Shown here: in pieces, positions 8,365 to 16,775 of the stretch
Layout: the number at the start of each line of letters is the position of its first letter
Numbering within the stretch: the stretch's first letter is position 1
From: CAZTJA01 sp964613745
GTDB lineage: Bacteria > Desulfobacterota > Desulfomonilia > Desulfomonilales > Desulfomonilaceae
Assembly (NCBI GenBank): GCA_964613745.1
Contig: CAZTJA010000001.1
Coordinates: 132,513 to 196,512 of the forward strand
DNA: 64,000 nucleotides
Reading direction: 5' to 3'
Notes under the pieces: generated by a model
Database searches by the model: none
What the model saw: only the letters and a program-made list of their open reading frames with translations
Told to the model about the DNA's origin: nothing
Made by a program: the position numbers and the translations under genes

Positions 8365-10787
8365 GTACGGCGAAAACTCACTTTGCCGGAATCGAGTTGG
8401 ATTCAGATTGGCTGCTCAGAATTTTCTCAATACTACCAATAATTTTGGTTCTGTTTGCAGGTGCCGCCACAATTTGGATATATTTTCTTGTCCTATCGTT
8501 ACTTCCTGAAAGCCAATCAGTAGTAGAGACAGCCGGATTACGATCGGAGGTAAAGGTTGTTCGCGATATTAATGGGGTGCCGGGAATCATAGCCGAATCC
8601 GAAGAAGACTTGGCTTTCGTGTTTGGATATACTGTGGCACAGGACCGACTGTGGCAAATAGATTTTTTGCGAAGAGCCGGACAAGGCAAATTATCAGAAA
8701 TCTTGGGACAAGATTACTTAGGTTATGATTTTCTGCAAAGAGCCTTAAGTGGGGTTAACAACCTGAAAGAGGAAATAGAGAGACTTCAACCTTCCGAAAA
8801 AAATTTTATAGATCACTTCTTACAGGGGATCAACCGATATATCTCCCAAAATTACTCCAAACTTCCCATAGAATTCTCATTGCTCGAATACAAACCTGAC
8901 CCATTTACAATCGAAGATGTACAATCCATTGCACGGGCATTTGCCGTAGGGTGCTCTCCAAGTTTACGAATCGACCAGGTTGCCGCACAAGTATTTGGAC
9001 GCATTGGCAATCAAGGCAAGACTTTGTTCCCCTCAACCGCCGGAAATGACTCGAGCATCATTCCCCCTGAACTTATTGGCTGGGAATCCAAAAGCGCATT
9101 TTATGGAAAACAGATTGCACTACTTCCGTCATTACCTAAATTCTTCGGTGGAAATGTCTTTTTGATCAATGCTGAAAGATCCTCAACTCAAAAACCCATA
9201 TGGGCTTCTTGCGTCAATCAATCATTAACGGCACCGGACTTTTATTATAGAGCTCGGCTTTCTGCAAAAAATCTTTTTTTGAACGGGGAGTTTATTCCCG
9301 GAATACCGATGCCCATTGCGGGAAACAATGGAAAGTTGGTATGGAATTGCGTGCCGGCTTATGTTGACGATGCCGATCTTTTCCTGGAGAGAATAGATGA
9401 AACGGGGAAAAATTTTTGGCGTATAGATCGTTGGAGAAAACTTGAGGAGAGCCGGAACGAAGTTTTGATAAAAGGATCGCGCCCCGCCACGATAAAGATT
9501 AACTCCACAGAAAACGGACCAATTGTCACTGAACTGAACAAATCAACGGTCTTGTCCGTTCGGTGGACCGGGCGGGAACATATGGGGCTGATTGGCACAC
9601 TTGCCAACATGAGTCGAGCGCAGGATGCACGGGAATTTCTGCATTCGATGAAAACCCTTACGGCTCCCATACTAAAGGTTGTCTGGTCAGACGACAGGGG
9701 CAATGCAGGCATTCAAGTTATCGGCAAAATTCCGATCAGGCGCCACGACTCGAACGGGATCATCCCTCAGCCGGGATGGACTGGCTTGCACGATTGGATT
9801 GGTTTTTTGCCGGTTGCCATGCTCCCTTCAACAATTAATCCGAAAACACCTGTTATTTCCATTCCCGGATACCTTTCCGGATTCGACGACAGTGGACTGA
9901 GTCATTTCCATCCGGTTACGGAAAAATCACAATTCCCCTTCGACACACTTTTTCGCTCCACGGATCAGTCAAAGGAAAGCCTTCAACAAAATTTGCAGGA
10001 TTGTTTTTCACCCATGGCCATGGATTTAACACCTCGAATTATTTCCGGCTTGGGGAATTCTCAAGAAATCACTGCCGCGGAAAAAAAGGCTGTAAATCTC
10101 CTAAAACCGTGGAATTTTCAGATGACCAAAGATTCTGCTCCAGCGGCAATCTTTGGGTTGTTTTACGATTTGTTGCTGGAAGAATTATTTTATGAATTAT
10201 TGGGAGAGCAGCTTTTCAGTGAATACATTATGGAATTCCCGGTCGCTGACAGGGCGATTCATTCGATTTTCAAAGCTTCGGAACATTCCCCAGAGATTGC
10301 CGAGTCCCTGAATACTTCAATTATTAAGGCCTTCTCTAAAGCCGTTGCTAGGGGTACAGCAATTGCGGGGAGTAATCCTGAAAAATGGAAATGGGGTGAC
10401 TTCAATAAAATAAAGGCATTACATCCCATTTCTCTCAAATCCGGGTCATTAGGTAGGTTTTACTCAGTCGATGCGGGGTCGGGATCCGGGTTTCGCGACA
10501 CAATCCAGTTGAGTTTTGGAGTGAAGACCCCATGGAATTCGCAATATAATGCATCCACATTGAAGATGATTGTAGATAATGGTGCACAGACAATTACATA
10601 CTCCGTGACACCTCTTGGTCCGAGTGGCATCTTTTTTTCTAACCACTATAAGGATTTTTTAAACACGTGGCTTGCTGGAAAGCTTCTTAAGAATCCCATT
10701 GATGGAGTGGATTTGCGAAAAGAAGCACTTAGTCAGGTGGTTTTCAAACCTACTGAACATGCTGCAGCTTCATTAAAATCTTTTTAG
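8361..10787 (+). CDS. Penicillin-acylase-fold protein lacking the catalytic serine
   Basis: The 808-residue protein has an N-terminal membrane anchor (about 20-50). The alpha/beta layout of the penicillin amidase (Ntn-hydrolase) family follows: an early AFVFGYTVAQDRLWQIDF region, then a beta-chain start at about 263. In active members the beta chain begins GSNNW, with Ser as nucleophile after self-cleavage. Here the aligned segment is GGNVF with Gly264 in that place, followed by the usual xxSRS-like tail (NAERSS). The next conserved segment, normally NDPHL, is also altered. It is translationally coupled to meaB (1-base overlap) and followed by rdgB after 9 bases. I infer a membrane-anchored, probably non-cleaved pseudoenzyme. 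Confidence 0.8.
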   Translation: MSTAKTHFAGIELDSDWLLRIFSILPIILVLFAGAATIWIYFLVLSLLPESQSVVETAGLRSEVKVVRDINGVPGIIAESEEDLAFVFGYTVAQDRLWQIDFLRRAGQGKLSEILGQDYLGYDFLQRALSGVNNLKEEIERLQPSEKNFIDHFLQGINRYISQNYSKLPIEFSLLEYKPDPFTIEDVQSIARAFAVGCSPSLRIDQVAAQVFGRIGNQGKTLFPSTAGNDSSIIPPELIGWESKSAFYGKQIALLPSLPKFFGGNVFLINAERSSTQKPIWASCVNQSLTAPDFYYRARLSAKNLFLNGEFIPGIPMPIAGNNGKLVWNCVPAYVDDADLFLERIDETGKNFWRIDRWRKLEESRNEVLIKGSRPATIKINSTENGPIVTELNKSTVLSVRWTGREHMGLIGTLANMSRAQDAREFLHSMKTLTAPILKVVWSDDRGNAGIQVIGKIPIRRHDSNGIIPQPGWTGLHDWIGFLPVAMLPSTINPKTPVISIPGYLSGFDDSGLSHFHPVTEKSQFPFDTLFRSTDQSKESLQQNLQDCFSPMAMDLTPRIISGLGNSQEITAAEKKAVNLLKPWNFQMTKDSAPAAIFGLFYDLLLEELFYELLGEQLFSEYIMEFPVADRAIHSIFKASEHSPEIAESLNTSIIKAFSKAVARGTAIAGSNPEKWKWGDFNKIKALHPISLKSGSLGRFYSVDAGSGSGFRDTIQLSFGVKTPWNSQYNASTLKMIVDNGAQTITYSVTPLGPSGIFFSNHYKDFLNTWLAGKLLKNPIDGVDLRKEALSQVVFKPTEHAAASLKSF

Positions 10788-10796
10788 CGGTCAAAA

Positions 10797-11402
10797 ATGA
10801 AAATCTTATTAGCCACAGCAAACAAGGGCAAAATCAAGGAAATATCAGATCTTGTCAGAGAGTTGCCAATTGAATTGCTAAGTTTCTCCGACATTATTGA
10901 CTACCCTGAGATTGAGGAAGACGGACAAACCTTTGAGGACAACGCTTTAAAGAAAGCTCGAATTCTTGCAGGAAGCACTGGTTTAACCACGATCGCCGAC
11001 GATAGCGGTTTATGCGTAGATGCATTGAATGGCCGCCCAGGTGTATATTCTGCAAGATATGCAGGGGTGAACAGTTCGGATGGAGAGAAAGTCGCCAAAC
11101 TATTGGAGGAACTGAAAGGAGTTCCTGAAAACAGGCGAACTGCAAGATTTGTTTGTGTGATAGCCCTGGTCACACCACAAGGTGATGAACGAGTATTCTC
11201 GGGTGTGTGTGAAGGAAGAATATCTACGGCACCTTCTGGTTTCGGCGGGTTTGGTTACGATCCCATATTCTTTTATCCAGAGCTAAACACGACCTTCGGC
11301 ACCTTGTCCCTTGAACAGAAAAACAAAGTCAGCCATAGGGCTAGAGCCTTAGCTCTCCTCATCAATCACCTGAAATCGAATTCTTATAACCGGAAGCATT
11401 GA
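10797..11402 (+). CDS. rdgB: dITP/XTP pyrophosphatase (RdgB/HAM1)
   Basis: The 201-residue protein carries the family motifs TANKGKIKEI at the N-terminus, DDSGLCVDALNGRPGVYSAR in the middle, and a GFGYDPIF loop followed by SHRARAL near the end. RdgB removes non-canonical purine triphosphates (dITP, XTP) to keep them out of DNA. It begins 9 bases after the acylase-like gene and probably closes the meaB operon. The ATG at 10797 has no strong ribosome site, which suits translation by coupling. It functionally parallels mazG elsewhere in this window. Confidence 0.94.
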   Translation: MKILLATANKGKIKEISDLVRELPIELLSFSDIIDYPEIEEDGQTFEDNALKKARILAGSTGLTTIADDSGLCVDALNGRPGVYSARYAGVNSSDGEKVAKLLEELKGVPENRRTARFVCVIALVTPQGDERVFSGVCEGRISTAPSGFGGFGYDPIFFYPELNTTFGTLSLEQKNKVSHRARALALLINHLKSNSYNRKH

Positions 11403-11517
11403 AAAATAAAGTTCGACGTTTCAAACTATGGATAGTTGTTGAAGCAGTATGCTGTTTGACAACGTGAAAGACGCGTCAGGGGATTCCCAACCAAATTATC
11501 TTCTGTGAGGAATTGGT

Positions 11518-11868
11518 ATGACACATCACCTATCGGGAATCGGAGCTGAGATGGAAAAGTGCATCCAGGAATGTCTGAATTGTTATTCTGTTTGTCTCAG
11601 TCAAGTACTTGAATGCCTTAAAAAAGGGGGCAAGCACTCAGAACCAAAGCACATGAGACTTATGATGGATTGTGTCGAAATCTGTAAAGTCTCCGCGGAT
11701 TTTATGCTAAGAAATTCTGCATTCCATACTAAGACTTGCGACACTTGTGCCGAAGTTTGTGAGGCATGCGCAGAATCTTGCGAGCAATTGGGCGATCAAG
11801 ATATGAAAATGTGCGCCGAGGTTTGCCGCAAATGTGCTCAAGAGTGCAGGAATATGGCCGCCAAATAA
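11518..11868 (+). CDS. Cysteine-rich four-helix-bundle copper-storage-type protein (Csp/DUF326)
   Basis: This 116-residue protein contains 16 cysteines, mostly in CxxxC and CxxC spacing along predicted helices (for example CxxxCLNC near the start and CAEVCEACAESC near residue 83). That pattern is the hallmark of Csp copper-storage proteins, which bind many Cu(I) ions inside a four-helix bundle. No Tat or Sec signal is present, so it is the cytosolic (Csp3-like) type. A GAGGAA ribosome site precedes the ATG. Copper binding is inferred from the family; some DUF326 members are uncharacterised. It has 115 bases of upstream space and may be monocistronic. Confidence 0.85.
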   Translation: MTHHLSGIGAEMEKCIQECLNCYSVCLSQVLECLKKGGKHSEPKHMRLMMDCVEICKVSADFMLRNSAFHTKTCDTCAEVCEACAESCEQLGDQDMKMCAEVCRKCAQECRNMAAK

Positions 11869-11896
11869 AAAACTTGTTGGGATCCTCTGACGTCTT

Positions 11897-12370
11897 CTAC
11901 TCTTTTTTTTTGAACAGGTTACCAAAACTGAAGCGAGATTTTCTTGAACTCGATTGTGCTTCGGCCTTTTTATTTTCGACATCGCCGTTCGCATCGTTTT
12001 CGTTCAATATTGGTGCTCCGGAACCTGAAGTTGAAAGCAATTCGGTCAACTCGACGGTATCCAAAAAGCTGGTATCCATTTCATATTGAGGTGGAACAGG
12101 TCCTGAGACAGCCTCTTCTGAATTGATCGGCAGAACCGGCATGTTGTCCCGTTTGATTACCTTGTATTTTATTCCGCGCTTTGCCAAATCCTCTTCATCT
12201 ATCAATTTTCTCTCAAAAAGTTGTCTGAGCAGGTCGGCAAAACCTTTAGCACTAATCTTGAGCATTTCCATCAGATCACCGTTTGAGATATTACCACGAA
12301 TCAGCTCAACGGCTTTCTTAGCGCTGACTTCTCTGGATTTTGCCGGTACCTTCATCTCACTTTCCTTCAT
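11897..12370 (-). CDS. Uncharacterised protein with short winged-helix-like N-terminal region
   Basis: The 157-residue protein has an N-terminal half of short helices, with a region at about 28-65 that could be a small helix-turn-helix or SHOCT-like segment ending LFERKLIDEEDLAKRGI. A proline-rich link and a disordered Ser/Glu/Lys-rich tail end in FGNLFKKKE. I recognise no named family. The composition and codon use look normal for the window and the frame is clearly maintained, so I believe it is expressed. It converges with the copper-storage-like gene and diverges from the MFS gene, so its neighbours say little. Confidence 0.55.
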   Translation of the reverse strand: MKESEMKVPAKSREVSAKKAVELIRGNISNGDLMEMLKISAKGFADLLRQLFERKLIDEEDLAKRGIKYKVIKRDNMPVLPINSEEAVSGPVPPQYEMDTSFLDTVELTELLSTSGSGAPILNENDANGDVENKKAEAQSSSRKSRFSFGNLFKKKE

Positions 12371-12512
12371 CTGATTATATCTGAAAAAGTCGCTTCTAAA
12401 TAGAAGTTTGTTTTCAGCTCGTTTCTGAATAACGGATGTGAAAAAACAGAAATATCTTTCACTTTTTTGAGTTCTTGACTAATGTCCAAAAAAAATGAGT
12501 CGGAGAGGCTGA

Positions 12513-13706
12513 GTGCTCCTAAAACGCAAACTCGTTCTTGTCACTTTACTTTACTTTGCCGAAGGTTTTCCGTTCGGGCTAATTGAGCAAACTCTCCCGG
12601 TTTATTTTAGAATACACGGCATGTCCCTGATGGACATAGGTCTTCTGGGTATTCTTAATATTCCATATGCCGTAAAATTTTTATGGGCGCCTGCAGTAGA
12701 TTTCTTCGGTAGCAGGCGACGATGGATTGTTGCAGCTCAGTTCTGTTTGTCGGCAGGAATAATTCTGATGCTTCCTTTTGACCCATCGAGCCCGGGTATG
12801 CTTCTCTGGGTGATTATTTTCTCACTCGCAGTCTTTTCCGCGACACAGGACATTGCTATTGATGCCTATACCATCGAACTCCTTAATACTTCGGAAATGG
12901 GAATAGCCAATGGATTTCGGCAAGCATCGTATAGAACGGCAATGGTCATATCCGGTGGATTGTTTGTGGCTTTAGGCGGAAAAATAGGATGGCAAACTAC
13001 ATTCATAGCTGCATCAATCGTTTTATTCATATGTGCAATAGTATCATTGTACCTGCCGTCAATTGAAACGAAACACCCAACTTTTTCCATGAAATCTCTC
13101 ATGAACCCTATAAGGGATTTCCTGGCAAGACCCGGGGTAATCCAGGTTGCACTTTTCATTCTGCTCTACAAACTCGGTGACATGGCGATGGGACCCATGG
13201 TTCGTCCATTCTGGTTAGCTGCGGGATTGTCTACAACTGAAATCGGTCTGATTACGGGAACGTTTGGGGCAATTTCTTCCATTGCCGGTGGGCTTGCTGG
13301 TGGTTTGTTCATGGCCAAATACGGAATTTTCCATGGTCTGTGGTTTCTTGGCTTGTGGCAATCCGTCAGCAATTTGTCCTATGCCTACGCTGCTGCATTT
13401 CCGGACCTAGGCAATATAGTTGTTTATGCTGCAGCAATCATTGAATCTTTTTGTGGCGGCTTGGGCACGTCGGCATTCCTTGCTTTTCTCATGAGCATTT
13501 GCAGCAAAGAATATTCTGCGACTCAGTATGCCGTGCTGTCGGCTTTGTTTCGTATCACGGGCATATTTGCGGCCGTTTTCAGCGGCCTAGCAGCCGAAGC
13601 AATGGGCTATGCGCAGTATTTCACGTTAACATTTTTCGTGGGCTTGCCGGCTTTCCTATTCTTGTTTCATGCGAAAGCCTGGATTCCGGTAAATTCCCAC
13701 AATTGA
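12513..13706 (+). CDS. MFS transporter, AmpG/PAT-like
   Basis: The 397-residue protein has about twelve hydrophobic helices. The opening LVTLLYFAEGFPFGL is typical of the AmpG/acetyl-CoA-transporter (PAT) branch of the major facilitator superfamily, as is the SATQDIAIDAYTIELL segment. AmpG imports muropeptides in enterobacteria; the substrate here is unproven. The start is GTG at 12513 with a GGAGAGG ribosome site; the nearby ATG at 12495 is out of frame with it and soon stops. It ends 19 bases before the convergent permease gene and appears monocistronic. Confidence 0.8.
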   Translation: MLLKRKLVLVTLLYFAEGFPFGLIEQTLPVYFRIHGMSLMDIGLLGILNIPYAVKFLWAPAVDFFGSRRRWIVAAQFCLSAGIILMLPFDPSSPGMLLWVIIFSLAVFSATQDIAIDAYTIELLNTSEMGIANGFRQASYRTAMVISGGLFVALGGKIGWQTTFIAASIVLFICAIVSLYLPSIETKHPTFSMKSLMNPIRDFLARPGVIQVALFILLYKLGDMAMGPMVRPFWLAAGLSTTEIGLITGTFGAISSIAGGLAGGLFMAKYGIFHGLWFLGLWQSVSNLSYAYAAAFPDLGNIVVYAAAIIESFCGGLGTSAFLAFLMSICSKEYSATQYAVLSALFRITGIFAAVFSGLAAEAMGYAQYFTLTFFVGLPAFLFLFHAKAWIPVNSHN

Positions 13707-13725
13707 AAATGGAACATTCGTTTCT

Positions 13726-14883
13726 TTATCCGAGGTGTCTTAGACCCTCGGAAATGCCTGTACGGCTCACGCGAATTGCCGGAATGAGAGCTGCTGCGAT
13801 CCCTACTGTGAATGAGGCGATGAGCATCAGTCCGATCGTGTTCCAAGTTACTTCAAATACGGGTAAAAAGCTTTCAAGTTGATACTGAAAAAGTTTGCCT
13901 CCAGGATAGGTCAGAAGAGCTCCAATGAATCCCCCTATGGTAGCGATAGCAATGGACTCGCCGGAAATCAGCATGAACAAAAACCAAGGCCTAAATCCTA
14001 GAGTCTTGAATACGGCATATTCGGAAGATCGCTCCCTCGCAGTCATTGCCATGGTGTTCGCCAAGACCATTAGAATGATAAGTACGACAACAATTGAGAT
14101 AATCTGAACGGCTGCGATGATTGCCCCAGTCATGGCTACAAATCCCATCTGAAATGCTTTTTCCGTTTCCGTAAGTGTTTCAGCTAATGAATTGGCGAAT
14201 AGAGCGTCTATATCTTGTGCAACCTGAGCACTCGCTTGAGGATCCTTTACTCTAACGAGATACCATCCTACCTTGTCCGCTCTGTCCGGAAACGATTTTT
14301 TTATAGCTTCATTGAGAAAGTCCCATCTGAGAAAAAAGGCAGTTTGATCCACGTTCTTTCTTGCTCCGTGATAAATGCCTGCCAAGACAAGCTCAATGTT
14401 ACCGGGATATATTGTGCCCTGCAGCGGAATAATGTCGCCAATTTTCCAGCCAAATCTCTTGACGAGGGTTTCACCAGCAATTGCGGCGTTACGATCCCTT
14501 AAGAAATTTTTTCTTTCTTCTTCGGAGATGACGAATTCAGGATACAGGTCCAGGTAATCGAGTCCGCTTATGGCGAATTGAGCAAAGAAATTCTTTTTAT
14601 CCTTATAAATCCCTCCGTACCACACTCCATAGGCTATTCCATTGACACCGACAACTTGTTGTATTCTATTCCTGTAAGAAATTGGAAGACTGTAAATAAG
14701 GCTTATTTTGTTTCTCACAATAAGCCTGTCGGCCTGAGAAGATTCAACACCTAAATACCAAGCCCCGATTAAGGTTCTCAGGATCCCAAAGGCGAGCATC
14801 GCTATCGCGAATCCGATGATGGTCAGTACGGATCTTAGTTTATGTCTAAAAGCATTCCTGACTATGAGCTTTAATATTTCCAT
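13726..14883 (-). CDS. FtsX/MacB-type ABC transporter permease, orphan
   Basis: The 385-residue protein has one N-terminal membrane helix, a large extracytoplasmic domain (about 45-250) and three C-terminal helices, the MacB/LolC/FtsX permease topology. It contains the characteristic MTARERSSEYAVFKTLGF coupling helix and a final VSRTGISEGLRHLG. Such permeases act with a MacB-like ATPase in lipoprotein or peptide efflux, but no ATPase gene is adjacent. I place the start at ATG 14883; a TTG at 14928 would add 15 residues, and neither has a good ribosome site. It diverges from the M3 peptidase gene. Confidence 0.82.
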   Translation of the reverse strand: MEILKLIVRNAFRHKLRSVLTIIGFAIAMLAFGILRTLIGAWYLGVESSQADRLIVRNKISLIYSLPISYRNRIQQVVGVNGIAYGVWYGGIYKDKKNFFAQFAISGLDYLDLYPEFVISEEERKNFLRDRNAAIAGETLVKRFGWKIGDIIPLQGTIYPGNIELVLAGIYHGARKNVDQTAFFLRWDFLNEAIKKSFPDRADKVGWYLVRVKDPQASAQVAQDIDALFANSLAETLTETEKAFQMGFVAMTGAIIAAVQIISIVVVLIILMVLANTMAMTARERSSEYAVFKTLGFRPWFLFMLISGESIAIATIGGFIGALLTYPGGKLFQYQLESFLPVFEVTWNTIGLMLIASFTVGIAAALIPAIRVSRTGISEGLRHLG

Positions 14884-15015
14884 GGGTGCACCGGGATAAA
14901 TTCTAGCATTGGGGACCAAATCAGGCAAATGTGACGGGAATAGAAGGATTGCGACGTGAAGCTTTCGTGTTGTTGATATGATCTGTATGTGCCAGAATAT
15001 AAAGAGGAGGTGAAT

Positions 15016-16725
15016 ATGTACGATTCTCTACCTACAGAGGCCTCGGGACTCATGAATCTTAAATGGGCGGATTTGGAGTCCATCTGCGACGAATTAATAA
15101 CGCGAAATGTTTCGGCCCAAACGGTTGAACAATTTCTCATAGATTGGACCGAACTGAGCGAGTCAATTGACGAAGCTTATAGCAGACTTTATGTGGCAAC
15201 AAGCGTGGATACTCAAGACAAAGTCAGTGAAGAAAAGTACCATAATTTTCTTGATACAATCTATCCGAAAATTGAAGAAGCCGATCAGAAGCTTAAAACG
15301 AAGCTGTTGAATTTGAATCTTGAGATCCCAGGGTTCAATGTGCCTCTCCGGAAAATGCGCACAGAAGCTGATCTGTTCAGATCGGAAAACCTCCCCCTTC
15401 TCACAGCCGAGCATAAACTCTCCACCAAGTATGATCAGATCATCGGAGCACAGACGGTTGAGTGGGAGGGTAAAGAAATTCCTGCCGTTCAATTAAGACC
15501 GGAATTTCAGTCCACAGATAGAAGTCGCAGGGAAACTGCCTGGCGCACGCTCGTTGGAAGAGGGTTACGGGACAGACAAGCCATTGGGGATTTGTGGACC
15601 CAATTTATGAAAATTAGAAGACAGTTGGCTTCAAACGCAGGGGAGGGCGATTATCGGAGCTACCGTTGGAAACAAATGGCAAGGTTCGATTACACTCCGC
15701 ATGATTGTAAGCGCTTTCATGAAGCGATTGAGCAAGCAGTCGTTCCCGCCGCTACACGGATATATGAAGAACGCAAGTCGACCCTAGGTTTGTCGGAACT
15801 AAGACCCTGGGATCTCGACGTAGACCCGCTGGGAAGATCCCCTTTGAGGCCCTTTAAACGTGTTTCTGAGTTAATAGATAACGTGGGCACCATGTTCGAG
15901 AATTTGGATGATGAATTCAGGGCCTTCTTCGAAATTATGTCCAGGGAAGGCCTCTTGGATCTTGAAAGCCGGAAGAACAAAGCTCCGGGGGGCTATTGCA
16001 CGGAATTCTCGAAGGTGAGAAGGCCGTTCATCTTCATGAATGCGGTGGGCTTGCATGATGATGTTCAGACACTGCTCCATGAATCGGGGCATGCATTTCA
16101 TGCATTTCTGAGAAGTGAGTTGCCTTTCATACAACAACGCTCTGTAGGGATGGAGTTTTCAGAAGTAGCTTCAATGGCGATGGAATTACTGGCAGCGAGA
16201 TATCTGGAAAGGGATTACGGCGGATTTTATTCTGAAGGTGAAGCAAATCGAGCACGAATCGAGCACTTGGAAAAGAGCATACTATTTTGGCCATACATGG
16301 CAACAGTGGATGCTTTTCAGCATTGGGTCTACGAACACCCCGATGCAGCCGAAGACCCCTCCCGATGCGATGAAGCATGGAAAATCGTTTCGGAGAGATT
16401 CATCAAGGGAATAAGTTGGAGCGGATTGGATGAGGAACTAAAAACCGGCTGGCAACGAAAGCTTCATATTCACACAGTGCCATTCTATTACGTGGAATAC
16501 GGAATGGCTCAGCTTGGTTCCATACAAATTTGGGGTAGATCGATTGAAAACCCCGACTCAGCTCTGAAATCCTACAAAGCCGCCCTTTCACTGGGCGGAA
16601 CCGTAACATTACCGGAACTGTTTCGGGCTGCCGGAGCAGATTGGAATTTTGAGCCGGGTGCATTGAAGAAAGCCGTATCTCTTATAGAGACCGAAATAGA
16701 TCGGATGAAAAGCTCGAGCAAATAA
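15016..16725 (+). CDS. M3 family oligoendopeptidase (PepF-like)
   Basis: This 569-residue metallopeptidase carries the zinc motif HESGH in LLHESGHAFHAF (about residue 355) and the downstream glutamate region GMEFSEVASMAMELLA. The family has a closed prolyl-oligopeptidase-like cavity and cuts short peptides in the cytoplasm. The start at ATG 15016 is chosen because GAGGAGGTG sits immediately before it; the upstream GTG at 14989 would translate through this ribosome site. No signal peptide is visible. It is followed by a hairpin terminator shared with fhs. Confidence 0.92.
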   Translation: MYDSLPTEASGLMNLKWADLESICDELITRNVSAQTVEQFLIDWTELSESIDEAYSRLYVATSVDTQDKVSEEKYHNFLDTIYPKIEEADQKLKTKLLNLNLEIPGFNVPLRKMRTEADLFRSENLPLLTAEHKLSTKYDQIIGAQTVEWEGKEIPAVQLRPEFQSTDRSRRETAWRTLVGRGLRDRQAIGDLWTQFMKIRRQLASNAGEGDYRSYRWKQMARFDYTPHDCKRFHEAIEQAVVPAATRIYEERKSTLGLSELRPWDLDVDPLGRSPLRPFKRVSELIDNVGTMFENLDDEFRAFFEIMSREGLLDLESRKNKAPGGYCTEFSKVRRPFIFMNAVGLHDDVQTLLHESGHAFHAFLRSELPFIQQRSVGMEFSEVASMAMELLAARYLERDYGGFYSEGEANRARIEHLEKSILFWPYMATVDAFQHWVYEHPDAAEDPSRCDEAWKIVSERFIKGISWSGLDEELKTGWQRKLHIHTVPFYYVEYGMAQLGSIQIWGRSIENPDSALKSYKAALSLGGTVTLPELFRAAGADWNFEPGALKKAVSLIETEIDRMKSSSK

Positions 16726-16726
16726 A

Positions 16727-16760
16727 AAGGAGATCCGTCGTATGACGGACCTCCTCGATT
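16727..16760. terminator. Bidirectional terminator between M3 peptidase and fhs
   Basis: The stem 16729-16739 with 16744-16754 (one mismatch; loop GTAT) is flanked on the left by AATAAAAA. That gives a good U-run for the minus-strand fhs transcript. The plus-strand side has only a weak T-tract. Confidence 0.7.
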
Positions 16761-16775
16761 TAAGGCAATTTGGAT

